Assembly: GCF_001010355.1 (NCBI RefSeq)
Contig: NZ_JPLA01000023.1
Span: forward strand, 1 to 64,000
Direction of reading: 5' to 3'
Origin: Dyella japonica DSM 16301
Lineage (GTDB): Bacteria > Pseudomonadota > Gammaproteobacteria > Xanthomonadales > Rhodanobacteraceae
Length of the DNA: 64,000 nt
In this document: one piece after another, positions 9,529 to 17,671 of the stretch
Numbering within the stretch: position 1 is the stretch's first letter
Layout of the letters: each line of letters opens with the position of its first letter
The notes under the pieces: model-generated
The model's input: only the letters and a program-made list of their open reading frames with translations
What the model was told of the DNA's origin: nothing
The model's database searches: none
Translations under genes and position numbers: made by a program

Positions 9529-10163
9529 GCATGCGATCCTTTGGCATCAGAGTGGCTGCGCCAGGCGTCGGCGAACGCACGTGCGCGCGTCGCGACATCG
9601 CTGGCCGGGCGGCCGGGAGCGTAGAGAGAGGAGCCGATGCCGAAGCCGCCGGCGCCGGCGGCGAGCCACGGTCCCATGTTGTCGGGCGCGATGCCGCCGA
9701 CCGGCAGCACCGCCAGATCCTTGGGCAGCACCGCGCGCCATGCCTTGAGCACGGCGGGGCTGGCCTGTTCGGCGGGGAACAGCTTCAGTGCGTCGGCACC
9801 GGCGGCGAGCGCAGCGAACGCCTCCGTCGGCGTGGCGACGCCAGGCACGCAATAGAGACCCGCCTGCTTGGCGGCGCGGATCACGTTGACGTCGGCATGC
9901 GGCATCACGATCAGACGTCCACCAGCATCGGCGACCTTCCTGACGTCGGCGGGATCGAGCACCGTGCCGGCGCCCACCAGATAGTCGTCACCGAGTGCGT
10001 CGACCAGGCGGCGGATGCTCTCGAACGGCTGCGGCGAATTGAGCGGCACTTCCAGCATGCGAAAGCCGGCATCGACCAGCGCGCGGCCGATCTCGACCGA
10101 TTCGTCGGGCGTCAGGCCGCGCAGGATGGCGACGAGGGGGAGGGGATCAAGCCATGACTTCAT
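9525..10163 (-). CDS. dgoA: 2-dehydro-3-deoxy-6-phosphogalactonate aldolase
   Basis: KDPG/KDPGal-aldolase family TIM barrel, 212 residues. Lys127 in A-L-K-L-F-P-A-E is the Schiff-base lysine and Glu38 in L-E-V-P-L-N-S is the catalytic acid/base; both sit one residue from their E. coli DgoA positions. P-L-N-S-P in place of the Eda-type T-L-R-T favours the galactonate aldolase over Eda. It splits KDPGal into pyruvate and glyceraldehyde-3-phosphate, the final step of the pathway. It starts four bases after the dgoK stop and overlaps dgoD. Confidence 0.95.
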   Translation of the reverse strand: MKSWLDPLPLVAILRGLTPDESVEIGRALVDAGFRMLEVPLNSPQPFESIRRLVDALGDDYLVGAGTVLDPADVRKVADAGGRLIVMPHADVNVIRAAKQAGLYCVPGVATPTEAFAALAAGADALKLFPAEQASPAVLKAWRAVLPKDLAVLPVGGIAPDNMGPWLAAGAGGFGIGSSLYAPGRPASDVATRARAFADAWRSHSDAKGSHA

Positions 10164-10167
10164 GCGT

Positions 10168-11088
10168 TTATGCCGTTGCTTGCGTGGTGATCAGGCCGGC
10201 GGCATCGGCGATGCGCCAAAGGCCGTGCGAGGTGGTGGCATCGGGTGCCTTGTGGACGGTGAGTCCAAACATCTCCGCCGCCTTGAGGTAGCGATCGCAC
10301 AGTGCGCCTTCGCCCACCATGTGCACGCTGGACGATGCATCGGCCCAGCCGGCGGCGATGGCGATGCGCATTTCGTCGCCGATCAGCAGGCCGGACAGGT
10401 AGTCGGATACCGAGCTAGGTGCAAGCACGCCGTCGAGCATCAATGTGCGCGCCGAAAACACGCACGAGAGCGCGCCGGCCGCGCCGCTGTCGCGCGCCAT
10501 CGAAACGCCGCGGCGGAACGCGTGGTCGTCGTCGACGGCAGGCGGCAGTTGCGCGCCCAGGATCGACTGCTGCGTCAGCAGGCCAAACAGCTCGCCCGTC
10601 ATCACCGTTGCAAATCCGGCAACCACACCTTCGCGCAGCGATACCCACTTGCTGTGCGTACCGGGCAGCAACAGGCAGCCATGACGCGCCACTTCAGGCG
10701 ATTGCGCCACCACGCCGACGACCTGGGTTTCCTCGCCACGCATCACATCGGGGCGCGCGGGATCGCGCAGGCCCGGTACGAGATGCAGTGTGCGGCCGTT
10801 GGCCACCAGGATGCTCAGTGCACCGGCGAGCCGATCGACGCTGGTAGGCGTATCGAGATAAGGCACTTCCAGCCAGCCGTTGCGACTGCCCACCATGCCG
10901 CAGGCCAGCACCGGAACGTCGGGCCAGTGTTCGACGGCCTGCGCAAAAGCCGCCGCAAAGCCGCCCTCGGGGAGATGGCGGATGCCATGCGAAAACGTGC
11001 GCTTCTCCAGCACCTGGCCCTGACCGTCATAGAGATAGGCGCGCAGCTGCGTGCTACCCCAGTCCAGGCCGATAAGACCGCTGTTCAC
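10168..11088 (-). CDS. dgoK: 2-dehydro-3-deoxygalactonokinase
   Basis: Sugar-acid kinase of 306 residues that phosphorylates KDGal at O6 with ATP. Family signatures are the N-terminal I-G-L-D-W-G-S-T phosphate-binding strand, M-R-G-E-E-T-Q, L-L-P-G-T-H-S-K-W-V and T-V-M-T-G-E-L-F. The start is GTG, overlapping the dgoR stop as GTGA, so regulator and first enzyme are translationally coupled. Confidence 0.96.
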   Translation of the reverse strand: MNSGLIGLDWGSTQLRAYLYDGQGQVLEKRTFSHGIRHLPEGGFAAAFAQAVEHWPDVPVLACGMVGSRNGWLEVPYLDTPTSVDRLAGALSILVANGRTLHLVPGLRDPARPDVMRGEETQVVGVVAQSPEVARHGCLLLPGTHSKWVSLREGVVAGFATVMTGELFGLLTQQSILGAQLPPAVDDDHAFRRGVSMARDSGAAGALSCVFSARTLMLDGVLAPSSVSDYLSGLLIGDEMRIAIAAGWADASSSVHMVGEGALCDRYLKAAEMFGLTVHKAPDATTSHGLWRIADAAGLITTQATA

Positions 11089-11810
11089 GCGCTGGCCTTC
11101 TTGCGCGCCTTGCCACGGCTGCGATGCAGGTTGGTCTGTGAGTCGGCGATCATCGACAGCATGGTCTTGCGCGCCACTTCAGGCTGCTTGCGCTTGATCG
11201 CTTCGAGCACCTTCTGGTGATACGGCAGCGAATACTTGAAATCGCTGGCGCTGCGCGCCGACAGGGTGAAGAACGTGCCCAGCGCCGTTTCGATCACCGA
11301 GAACAGCGACTGCATCAATTCGTTGCCGGTGGCATGCAGCACGGCGTCATGGAACATCAGGTCGGCAGTGGACCATTCGTCCAGCGTCTGCGCAGCGTCC
11401 ATGGCGTTGTACGCCTCTTCGATATGCGCCAGCTGCGCCGCGGTGCGTCGACGCGCAGCGGCAGCGGCCGCGGCCGGCTCGATGATCTCGCGCATCTCCA
11501 CCAGCTTGTCCACGAAGTCGTCGGTGGGCATGGAGGCGCAGCGCCAGGCCAGCACGTCGGCATCGAGCTGATTCCAGTAGCGCTCTTCCAGCACGCGGGC
11601 GCCGACGCCGGTGCGCGATTCGATCAGGCCTTTGGCCGACAGCACCTTCAACGCCTCGCGCAACGCCGTGCGGCTCACCTGCAGGCTCTCGGCGAGGGTT
11701 TCCTCGCGCGGCAGGATCTCGCCGGGCTTCACCTTGCCGCTGACGATGCGCAACCCGATCTCGTGCATGACATGCCCGTACAGGCTGCGAACTGCGATCG
11801 GCTTCTTCAT
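11085..11810 (-). CDS. dgoR: GntR/FadR-family repressor of the galactonate operon
   Basis: Regulator of 241 residues: an N-terminal winged helix (I-V-S-G-K-V-K-P-G-E-I-L-P then V-S-R-T-A-L-R-E-A-L) and a C-terminal FCD ligand domain with the metal or ligand residues typical of DgoR (M-F-H-D-A-V-L-H and a late P-Y-H-Q-K-V-L-E-A-I). The ATG at 11810 follows AGAGGA; a longer open frame to 11891 overlaps the operator and is less likely. As first gene of the operon it is probably autoregulated. The inducer would be galactonate or a derivative by analogy with E. coli; this is inference. Confidence 0.9.
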   Translation of the reverse strand: MKKPIAVRSLYGHVMHEIGLRIVSGKVKPGEILPREETLAESLQVSRTALREALKVLSAKGLIESRTGVGARVLEERYWNQLDADVLAWRCASMPTDDFVDKLVEMREIIEPAAAAAAARRRTAAQLAHIEEAYNAMDAAQTLDEWSTADLMFHDAVLHATGNELMQSLFSVIETALGTFFTLSARSASDFKYSLPYHQKVLEAIKRKQPEVARKTMLSMIADSQTNLHRSRGKARKKASA

Positions 11811-11884
11811 GAAATCCTCTGACCCCTGGCCCTGACGATGAGCGATCCGTGCAGCTGCGGGCATATAGATAGCGCCCGATTCGA

Positions 11885-11895
11885 TTGTCATACAA
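11885..11895. promoter_or_regulatory. Putative DgoR operator 1
   Basis: TTGTCATACAA is a perfect palindrome (TTGT-N3-ACAA) and fits the FadR-subfamily consensus TNGTNNNACNA. It sits 75 bases before the dgoR start. Confidence 0.65.
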
Positions 11896-12157
11896 ACGGA
11901 CTATAAGCAACTTGCTTGGTCAATGCCAAGGTGTTCGCGGCGTTTTTTTCGCGCATCGGTGCTGGCTGGGTCCGCGCTGGCAGGAACGTGCGATGACGCA
12001 ATGCAGAAAGTTCTCATCCGCATGACGCCGCCCGCATCGCCGTGGTCGCCTTCGAACATCGCATCAAAGCGCCACTTTCCGTTTTCCCGAGCATGCCACT
12101 TCACCTAATGCCGCATCGCACCAAGAAAAAATTCGGTGCCGATGAACACTTGCACGA

Positions 12158-12168
12158 TAATCATACAA
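12158..12168. promoter_or_regulatory. Putative DgoR operator 2
   Basis: Read on the minus strand, TTGTATGATTA matches the same consensus with one mismatch and shares TTGTATGA with operator 1. It sits 50 bases before galM. It overlaps a second small inverted repeat, AATCA-N6-TGATT (12159-12174). Confidence 0.5.
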
Positions 12169-12217
12169 TGTGATTGCATGCGGTCCATCGTGATACGGCG
12201 AAGGGGACACCAGGGAC

Positions 12218-13366
12218 ATGCAGCGCGCAGGTTTGATGGCTTCGATTCTTGGCCTGGCGACTATGTCGATGGCCGCGCATGCGGCTGACGCCAGGCGCGA
12301 GACCTTCGGCAGCATGCCCGACGGCAGCAAGGTGGATGCGGTGGTGCTGAGCAACGGACACGGCATGCAGGCGCGCATCATCGCGCTCGGTGCGAGCATC
12401 CAGTCGCTGGCCACGCCCGACCGCAACGGCAAGAGCGCGAACATCGCGCTGGGTTATGCCTCGCTCGCCGATTACCTCGGCAATCCCCAGTATTTCGGCG
12501 CCACCGTGGGGCGCTATGCCAATCGCATCGCCAAGGGCAAATTCACCCTGGACGGTCACGCCTATAGCGTGCCGGTCAACAACGGCGTCAATTCGCTGCA
12601 CGGCGGCAGCAAGGGTTTCGACAAGGTGCTGTGGACGGTGGGCGAGGTCAAGCACGACGCCGGCAAGGCCAGCGTGACGCTCAGCTACGTGAGTCCCGAT
12701 GGCGACATGGGCTATCCGGGCAAGCTCACCGCCACGGTGACTTACACGCTCGATGAAGAGAACCGCCTCTCCATCGATTACCGCGCCAGCACCGACAAGA
12801 CCACCATCGTCAACCTCAGCAACCACGCCTATTGGAATCTCTCGGGCGAAGGCTCGGGCAGCGTGATGGACCATCGCCTCACCATCGCCGGCGATGCGTA
12901 CCTGCCGGTGGACGCGGGTTCCATTCCCACCGGCGAGATCCGCAAGGTCGCCGGCACGCCGTTCGATTTCCGCCAGGCCAAGCCGATTGGCCGCGATATC
13001 CGCAGCAACGACGACCAGTTGCTGAAGGGCCATGGCTACGACCACAACTGGGTGATCAGCAAGGACGAAGCACCGGCGCTGCGCATGGTCGCCCGCGTGG
13101 AAGACCCGGCGTCCGGACGCGTGCTGACGCTGAAGTCGAGCAAGCCTGGCCTGCAGTTCTACTCGGGCAATTTCCTGGATGGCACCACGGTGGGCACGGG
13201 CGGCCACGTCTATCGCCAGGGCGACGCCTTCGTGCTGGAACCGCAGCTCTACCCGGACACGCCCAACCAGGCGTCGTTCGGTTCGGCACGGCTGGAGCCG
13301 GGCCATGAGTACCGCAACCTGATCGTGTACGAGTTCACCACCGAGTCGGCGCGCGGAGCGCACTGA
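12218..13366 (+). CDS. galM: Exported aldose 1-epimerase (mutarotase)
   Basis: GalM-family mutarotase, 382 residues, interconverting alpha and beta anomers of galactose or related aldoses. An N-terminal signal peptide ending A-H-A/A-D places it in the periplasm, unlike the cytoplasmic E. coli enzyme. Active-site regions are visible: Y-A-N-R-I-A, the His of N-L-S-N-H-A-Y-W-N-L, and the Glu in V-L-E-P-Q-x-Y-P-D-T-P-N. It would equilibrate anomers released by the neighbouring exported glycosidases before uptake. It opens the plus-strand cluster opposite the galactonate operon. GGGGACA upstream is a modest ribosome site. Confidence 0.94.
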   Translation: MQRAGLMASILGLATMSMAAHAADARRETFGSMPDGSKVDAVVLSNGHGMQARIIALGASIQSLATPDRNGKSANIALGYASLADYLGNPQYFGATVGRYANRIAKGKFTLDGHAYSVPVNNGVNSLHGGSKGFDKVLWTVGEVKHDAGKASVTLSYVSPDGDMGYPGKLTATVTYTLDEENRLSIDYRASTDKTTIVNLSNHAYWNLSGEGSGSVMDHRLTIAGDAYLPVDAGSIPTGEIRKVAGTPFDFRQAKPIGRDIRSNDDQLLKGHGYDHNWVISKDEAPALRMVARVEDPASGRVLTLKSSKPGLQFYSGNFLDGTTVGTGGHVYRQGDAFVLEPQLYPDTPNQASFGSARLEPGHEYRNLIVYEFTTESARGAH

Positions 13367-13387
13367 CCCAACGAGCATTCGAGACAA

Positions 13388-13410
13388 GGGCGCCCGCGAG
13401 GGCGCTCGTA
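13388..13410 (+). terminator. Hairpin after galM
   Basis: GCGCCC and GGGCGC face each other across GCGA shortly after the galM stop. No T tract; likely an attenuating or transcript-stabilising hairpin between galM and the next glycosidase. Confidence 0.35.
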
Positions 13411-13492
13411 GGGTCGCTTTGTCTCTGCACAAGGCGGCCATGCGCAACCACTACGTCGCGGTGTCATGCGCGGCGGCATCGAGGGAGAGCTG

Positions 13493-14677
13493 ATGAAGTA
13501 CGCACTTTTGGCAGTGGCTTTGGGCCTGGCGGCAACGATCGCCGCGCCGTCCCATGCGCGCGATGCGTCGCAACGCTGGACGCCGGCCGAAGCCAAGGCC
13601 TGGTATGCCAAGCAGCAGTGGCCGCTGGGCAGCAACTATCTGCCGTCCGACGCGATCAACCAGCTGGAGATGTGGCAGGCCGACACGTTCGATCCGTCGC
13701 GCATCGACCAGGAGTTCGGCTGGGCGCAGCAGGCCGGCATGACCACCATGCGCGTGTTCCTGCACGACCTGCTGTGGCAACAGGATGCGGCGGGCTTCAA
13801 GCAGCGCATCGACACCTTCCTCGCCATTGCCGACAAGCACGGCATCAAGCCGATCTTCGTGCTGTTCGATTCCTGCTGGGATCCGGAGCCCAAGCTCGGT
13901 CCGCAGCATCCGCCGATTCCCGGCGTGCACAACTCCGGCTGGGTACAGAGCCCGGGCGTGGCGATGACCGATCCCAGCCAGTACCCGCGTCTGGAGCAAT
14001 ACGTGAAGGACATCGTGGGCAGCTTCGCCAAGGACAAGCGCATCCTGGCCTGGGACGTGTGGAACGAACCGGACAACCCGGGCGGCGGCAACTACGACGC
14101 CAGGGAGCCCAAGGACAAGATCAGCCACGTGGCCACCCTGCTGCCGCAGGTGTTTAAGTGGGCGCGCAGCGCTGCGCCCGTGCAGCCGCTCACCAGCGGC
14201 CTGTGGCATGACGACGACTGGACTGATCCGGCCAAGCTCAATGCGGTCGAGCGCACCCAGCTCGAGCAGTCCGACGTGATCAGCTTCCACGACTACAGCT
14301 GGCCGGAAACCTTTGCCGGACGCGTGAAACAGCTTCAGACGTATGGACGTCCATTGATCTGCACCGAGTACATGGCGCGCGGCAATGGTTCGACCATCGA
14401 TGGCGTGCTGCCGATCGCCAAGAAGGCCGACGTGGGCATGGTCAACTGGGGCTTCGTGCTCGGCAAGTCGCAGACCAATATGCCGTGGGACTCGTGGCAG
14501 CGCCCGTACACCATGGCGCCGCCCACCTTGTGGTTCCACGACCTTTTCCATGCCGATGGCAAGCCGTATCGCCAGCGCGAGATCGACATCCTTCGTTCGC
14601 TGTCGCACGCGCCGCGCGGCACGGTCCCGGCGGATGCACTGACGTTTCCGATGCAAGCGGCGGGTGCCGGCCGCTGA
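13493..14677 (+). CDS. Exported clan-A (GH5-like) glycoside hydrolase
   Basis: TIM-barrel glycosidase of 394 residues with a signal peptide cut after S-H-A. The acid/base is probably the Glu of W-D-V-W-N-E-P and the nucleophile the Glu of L-I-C-T-E-Y-M-A-R, the layout of cellulase/GH5-like clan-A enzymes. R-V-F-L-H-D-L and F-H-D-Y-S-W are strand-end motifs of the same fold. The ATG at 13493 follows AGGGAGAG. Substrate cannot be read from sequence; the neighbours (mutarotase, GH43, galactose pathway) suggest a plant galactan or arabinogalactan rather than cellulose. Confidence 0.85.
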   Translation: MKYALLAVALGLAATIAAPSHARDASQRWTPAEAKAWYAKQQWPLGSNYLPSDAINQLEMWQADTFDPSRIDQEFGWAQQAGMTTMRVFLHDLLWQQDAAGFKQRIDTFLAIADKHGIKPIFVLFDSCWDPEPKLGPQHPPIPGVHNSGWVQSPGVAMTDPSQYPRLEQYVKDIVGSFAKDKRILAWDVWNEPDNPGGGNYDAREPKDKISHVATLLPQVFKWARSAAPVQPLTSGLWHDDDWTDPAKLNAVERTQLEQSDVISFHDYSWPETFAGRVKQLQTYGRPLICTEYMARGNGSTIDGVLPIAKKADVGMVNWGFVLGKSQTNMPWDSWQRPYTMAPPTLWFHDLFHADGKPYRQREIDILRSLSHAPRGTVPADALTFPMQAAGAGR

Positions 14678-14704
14678 GGCGGCGCCCGTCTTTCCAACTT
14701 CTAG

Positions 14705-14727
14705 CGCCGTCGCGGAGAACGACGGCG
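14705..14727 (+). terminator. Inverted repeat before TonB receptor gene
   Basis: CGCCGTCG (14705-14712) and CGACGGCG (14720-14727) form an 8-base-pair stem with a 7-base loop in the 110-base gap between the glycosidase and the receptor. No T tract. It may be an attenuator or weak terminator. Confidence 0.4.
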
Positions 14728-14788
14728 TCCTGAATAACCATGCCGCCGGCGAAGCTGGCGGGCCATGACCTCTGAGGGGAGGCTTTCC

Positions 14789-17566
14789 ATGATACGCATA
14801 CATATCCAGAGAACCTTGTTGGCAGCCGCCATCGCCGCATCGTTCAGCGTCGCGCATGCGGCCGATGCACCGACCGCGCCGGCCGATCCGCAACAGTCGA
14901 CGGACACCACCACGCCACCGGCCAATGCACCCAAGAAGGCGGCCACCGCCTCCGATGCGCAGCAGAAAGACGCGGTGAACCTGTCGGGCGTGGTGGTGAC
15001 CCCGCTGCGTGAAAGCTTGCAGAGCGCGCAGACGCTCAAGCAGGACTCGCGCATGATCACCGACTCCATCGTGGCCGAAGACATCGGCAAGCTGCCGGAC
15101 AACAGCGTGGCCGACGCACTGCAGCGCATTACCGGCGTGCAGGTGGCGCAAGGCTTCCAGGGCGAGACCAGTTCGGTGGTGATCCGCGGCCTGCCCAACG
15201 TGATCACCACGCTCAATGGCCGCGAAATCTTCAGTGGCGTCGGCCGTGCGTTCGCGTTCCAGAACCTGCCGGCGACGGCGGTGAAGACCGTGCAGGTCTA
15301 CAAGACCAGCGAGGCGAGCCTGCCCGACGGCGGCATCGCCGGCATGGTGGACATGCAGCTGTTCCGTCCGTTCGATTTCGACGGCAGCAAGGTGGCCGCG
15401 ACGGTCAACGAGACGCACAGCAAGTACGGCGACCACACCGATCCGTCCGGCAGCGTGTTGCTCAGCGATCGCTGGAAGACGGATCTGGGCGAATTCGGCG
15501 CCTTGATGAATGTGGGCTACGACCGCCAGCACTACGCCTATAACGCCGTGTGGGACGACTTCCCGAAGGTGCTCACCGATGGCTCTGGCGCACCCGTGCG
15601 CACGTCCAGCGGCAATCTGATTTCCGCGCCGAACGGCTTCGGCGCCGACTACAACATCGGCGACCGCACCCGCCAGGAATTCAACTACGCGTTGCAGTGG
15701 AAGCCCAACGACAGCACCGAGATCTACGTCGAAGGCCTGTACGACTGGGACTCGGACGACTACAACCAGCCGTTCTTCTTCAGCTTCCCGGTGGGCTCGG
15801 TCGATCCGCAGAACATCAAGGTCACCAACAACTGCTACGCGAACCAGCTGACCGGTTCGACCTATTACGGCCAGACCATCTGCGACGCGGCCAGCGGCAG
15901 CTGGACCGGCAACACCTATGCGGCCACCAGCACCCAGGCGCACCAGGAGTGGGGCCACGACATCCAGAACTCGATCGGTGCGAAGTGGCATGGCGATCGC
16001 CTGAACCTGTCGACCGACCTGTCGTTCAACTCGTCCTCGTTCCATGAGCAGACGTTCATTGTCGATACGTTCCTGAAGGCGCCGATCACCACGATCTGGA
16101 ACGGTGCGCAGAACTGGCAGCTCGCTGGCAACCCGGCCAACGATCCGTCCAATTACTACCTCAATGGCTTGTTCCAGACCTGGAACAACCAGCGCGGCAA
16201 GCAGACCGCGTGGCGTGGCGACGGCAACTACGACATCAACGGCAGCTTCTTCCAGTACGTCGATTTCGGCCTACGCTATTCCGATCACAAGGCGCAGTAC
16301 AACGGCAGCATCGAAGTATCCACGCCGCCGCCGGGTGGTACGGGCGATATCTCGCTCAATCCCAATCCCGCCAACCAGGTGATCGCGCGCTTCCCCAGCG
16401 GTTACTTCTGCAGCCAGCCGACCACCAATGCGATTCCGCAGCCGTGGCTCAGCGGTTGCTTCAACTACCTGACCAACAACGCCGATGCGATCCGCACACT
16501 GTACGGCGTGCCGACCGGTCTCGCTGCCGAGAATCCGGGCCGCTTCTATCACATCGACGAGAAGTCCTATGCGGGCTACTTCCAGTTCGGTTACGGCAAC
16601 GAGCTGTGGGGCATGCCGTTCGATGGCCTGATGGGCATGCGCATCGAACGCGTGAAGCGCAACCTCGATGCGTTCTCGTATGACGCTTCGACCAATGTGT
16701 ATTCGCCGCTGTCCGATTCGACCGATTCGCCGGTCTACCTGCCCAACCTCAGCTTCAACCTGCACATCAAGGACAACCTGCAGTTGCGCCTGGTGGCGGC
16801 CAAGACGCTGACCTATCCCGACTTCGGCCAGCTCAACCCGTCGCTGTCGCTCAACCCGGGCACGATCAATCGCGCCGGTGTGGCCAGCAGCGGCAATCCG
16901 GACCTGAAGCCGATCCGCTCGAACAACTACGACGCGGCGCTGGAGTACTACTTCGGTCCGGCCAGCTACGTGAGCGGCAGCGTGTTCTACCGCGATATCA
17001 ACGGCTACATCCAGAACTACGTGACGGATGTGACCATTGGTGGCCAGCCGTTCCAGCTCAATTCGCCGCAGAGTGCGGGTTCGGGTCACCTCGACGGTGC
17101 GGAAGTGGCGTACCAGCAGTTCTTCGACTTCCTGCCCGAACCGTTCAACGGCCTCGGCATGCAGCTCAACTACACCTATATCGAAGGTTCCACGCGTTCG
17201 CCGCAGTTCATCGGCGGACCGGTGGTCACCTCGCCGCTGCAGAACGTGTCCAAGAACAACGGCAATGCCGTGCTGATGTATGAAAAGTTCGGCTGGTCGG
17301 CGCGACTTGCCTACAACTACCGCAGCCGCTTCATCGATGGCTTCAACCAGCCCACCGTGGCCGGCGTGAACGACGAGATCAAGCCGGCCAACCAGGTCGA
17401 CTTCTCGCTCGGCTACGACATCAACAAGTACTTCACCGTGGTGTTCAACGCGACCAATATCCTTGGCGCGAACCTGCACCAGTACTGGGGCGATGGCGAC
17501 ACCCGTCCGCGTGATATCCGCTACCAGGACCGCACCTACGGCCTGGGCGTGCGCTTCAAGATGTAA
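14789..17566 (+). CDS. TonB-dependent outer-membrane receptor (carbohydrate type)
   Basis: Receptor of 925 residues with signal peptide (cut after V-A-H-A), a Pro/Ala/Thr-rich spacer, a plug domain near residues 75-200 (L-P-D-N-S-V-A-D-A-L-Q-R-I-T-G-V, V-I-R-G-L) and a 22-strand barrel ending in Y-G-L-G-V-R-F-K-M. The plug pattern, including L-N-G-R-E and D-M-Q-L-F-R-P, is that of the Xanthomonas/Caulobacter TonB receptor group used for oligosaccharides. GGGGAGG precedes the ATG at 14789. Lying between glycosidases, it probably imports the oligosaccharides they produce or need. The substrate is inferred from context. Confidence 0.94.
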   Translation: MIRIHIQRTLLAAAIAASFSVAHAADAPTAPADPQQSTDTTTPPANAPKKAATASDAQQKDAVNLSGVVVTPLRESLQSAQTLKQDSRMITDSIVAEDIGKLPDNSVADALQRITGVQVAQGFQGETSSVVIRGLPNVITTLNGREIFSGVGRAFAFQNLPATAVKTVQVYKTSEASLPDGGIAGMVDMQLFRPFDFDGSKVAATVNETHSKYGDHTDPSGSVLLSDRWKTDLGEFGALMNVGYDRQHYAYNAVWDDFPKVLTDGSGAPVRTSSGNLISAPNGFGADYNIGDRTRQEFNYALQWKPNDSTEIYVEGLYDWDSDDYNQPFFFSFPVGSVDPQNIKVTNNCYANQLTGSTYYGQTICDAASGSWTGNTYAATSTQAHQEWGHDIQNSIGAKWHGDRLNLSTDLSFNSSSFHEQTFIVDTFLKAPITTIWNGAQNWQLAGNPANDPSNYYLNGLFQTWNNQRGKQTAWRGDGNYDINGSFFQYVDFGLRYSDHKAQYNGSIEVSTPPPGGTGDISLNPNPANQVIARFPSGYFCSQPTTNAIPQPWLSGCFNYLTNNADAIRTLYGVPTGLAAENPGRFYHIDEKSYAGYFQFGYGNELWGMPFDGLMGMRIERVKRNLDAFSYDASTNVYSPLSDSTDSPVYLPNLSFNLHIKDNLQLRLVAAKTLTYPDFGQLNPSLSLNPGTINRAGVASSGNPDLKPIRSNNYDAALEYYFGPASYVSGSVFYRDINGYIQNYVTDVTIGGQPFQLNSPQSAGSGHLDGAEVAYQQFFDFLPEPFNGLGMQLNYTYIEGSTRSPQFIGGPVVTSPLQNVSKNNGNAVLMYEKFGWSARLAYNYRSRFIDGFNQPTVAGVNDEIKPANQVDFSLGYDINKYFTVVFNATNILGANLHQYWGDGDTRPRDIRYQDRTYGLGVRFKM

Positions 17567-17579
17567 TCCTCTCCCACTC

Positions 17580-17619
17580 GGCGGGAACGGCGGTGACATG
17601 CCGCCCCCGCCATTTTTTT
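17580..17619 (+). terminator. Rho-independent terminator after the TonB receptor
   Basis: A nested stem (GGCGGG/CCCGCC outside, GGCGG/CCGCC inside) is followed by seven T at 17613-17619, 13 bases beyond the receptor stop. Strong classical form. Confidence 0.85.
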
Positions 17620-17671
17620 GGGAGGTTCACTCATCGCGCGCCGTTGCAGGCGTGAACAGGGATTTCAGAGC

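Larger units (their letters stand above)
11811..12217. promoter_or_regulatory. Divergent control region between dgoR operon and galM cluster
   Basis: A 407-base stretch with no credible gene. It holds the promoters of the minus-strand galactonate operon and of the plus-strand mutarotase-glycosidase cluster, with two GntR-type operators (separate entries) placed near each side. The middle (about 11940-12140) shows nothing recognisable. Confidence 0.7.

Noticed and set aside
13451..16045. 864-codon open frame on the minus strand
   Set aside because: Antisense to the clan-A glycosidase and TonB receptor 1. Composition is typical of a shadow frame and no motif is present.
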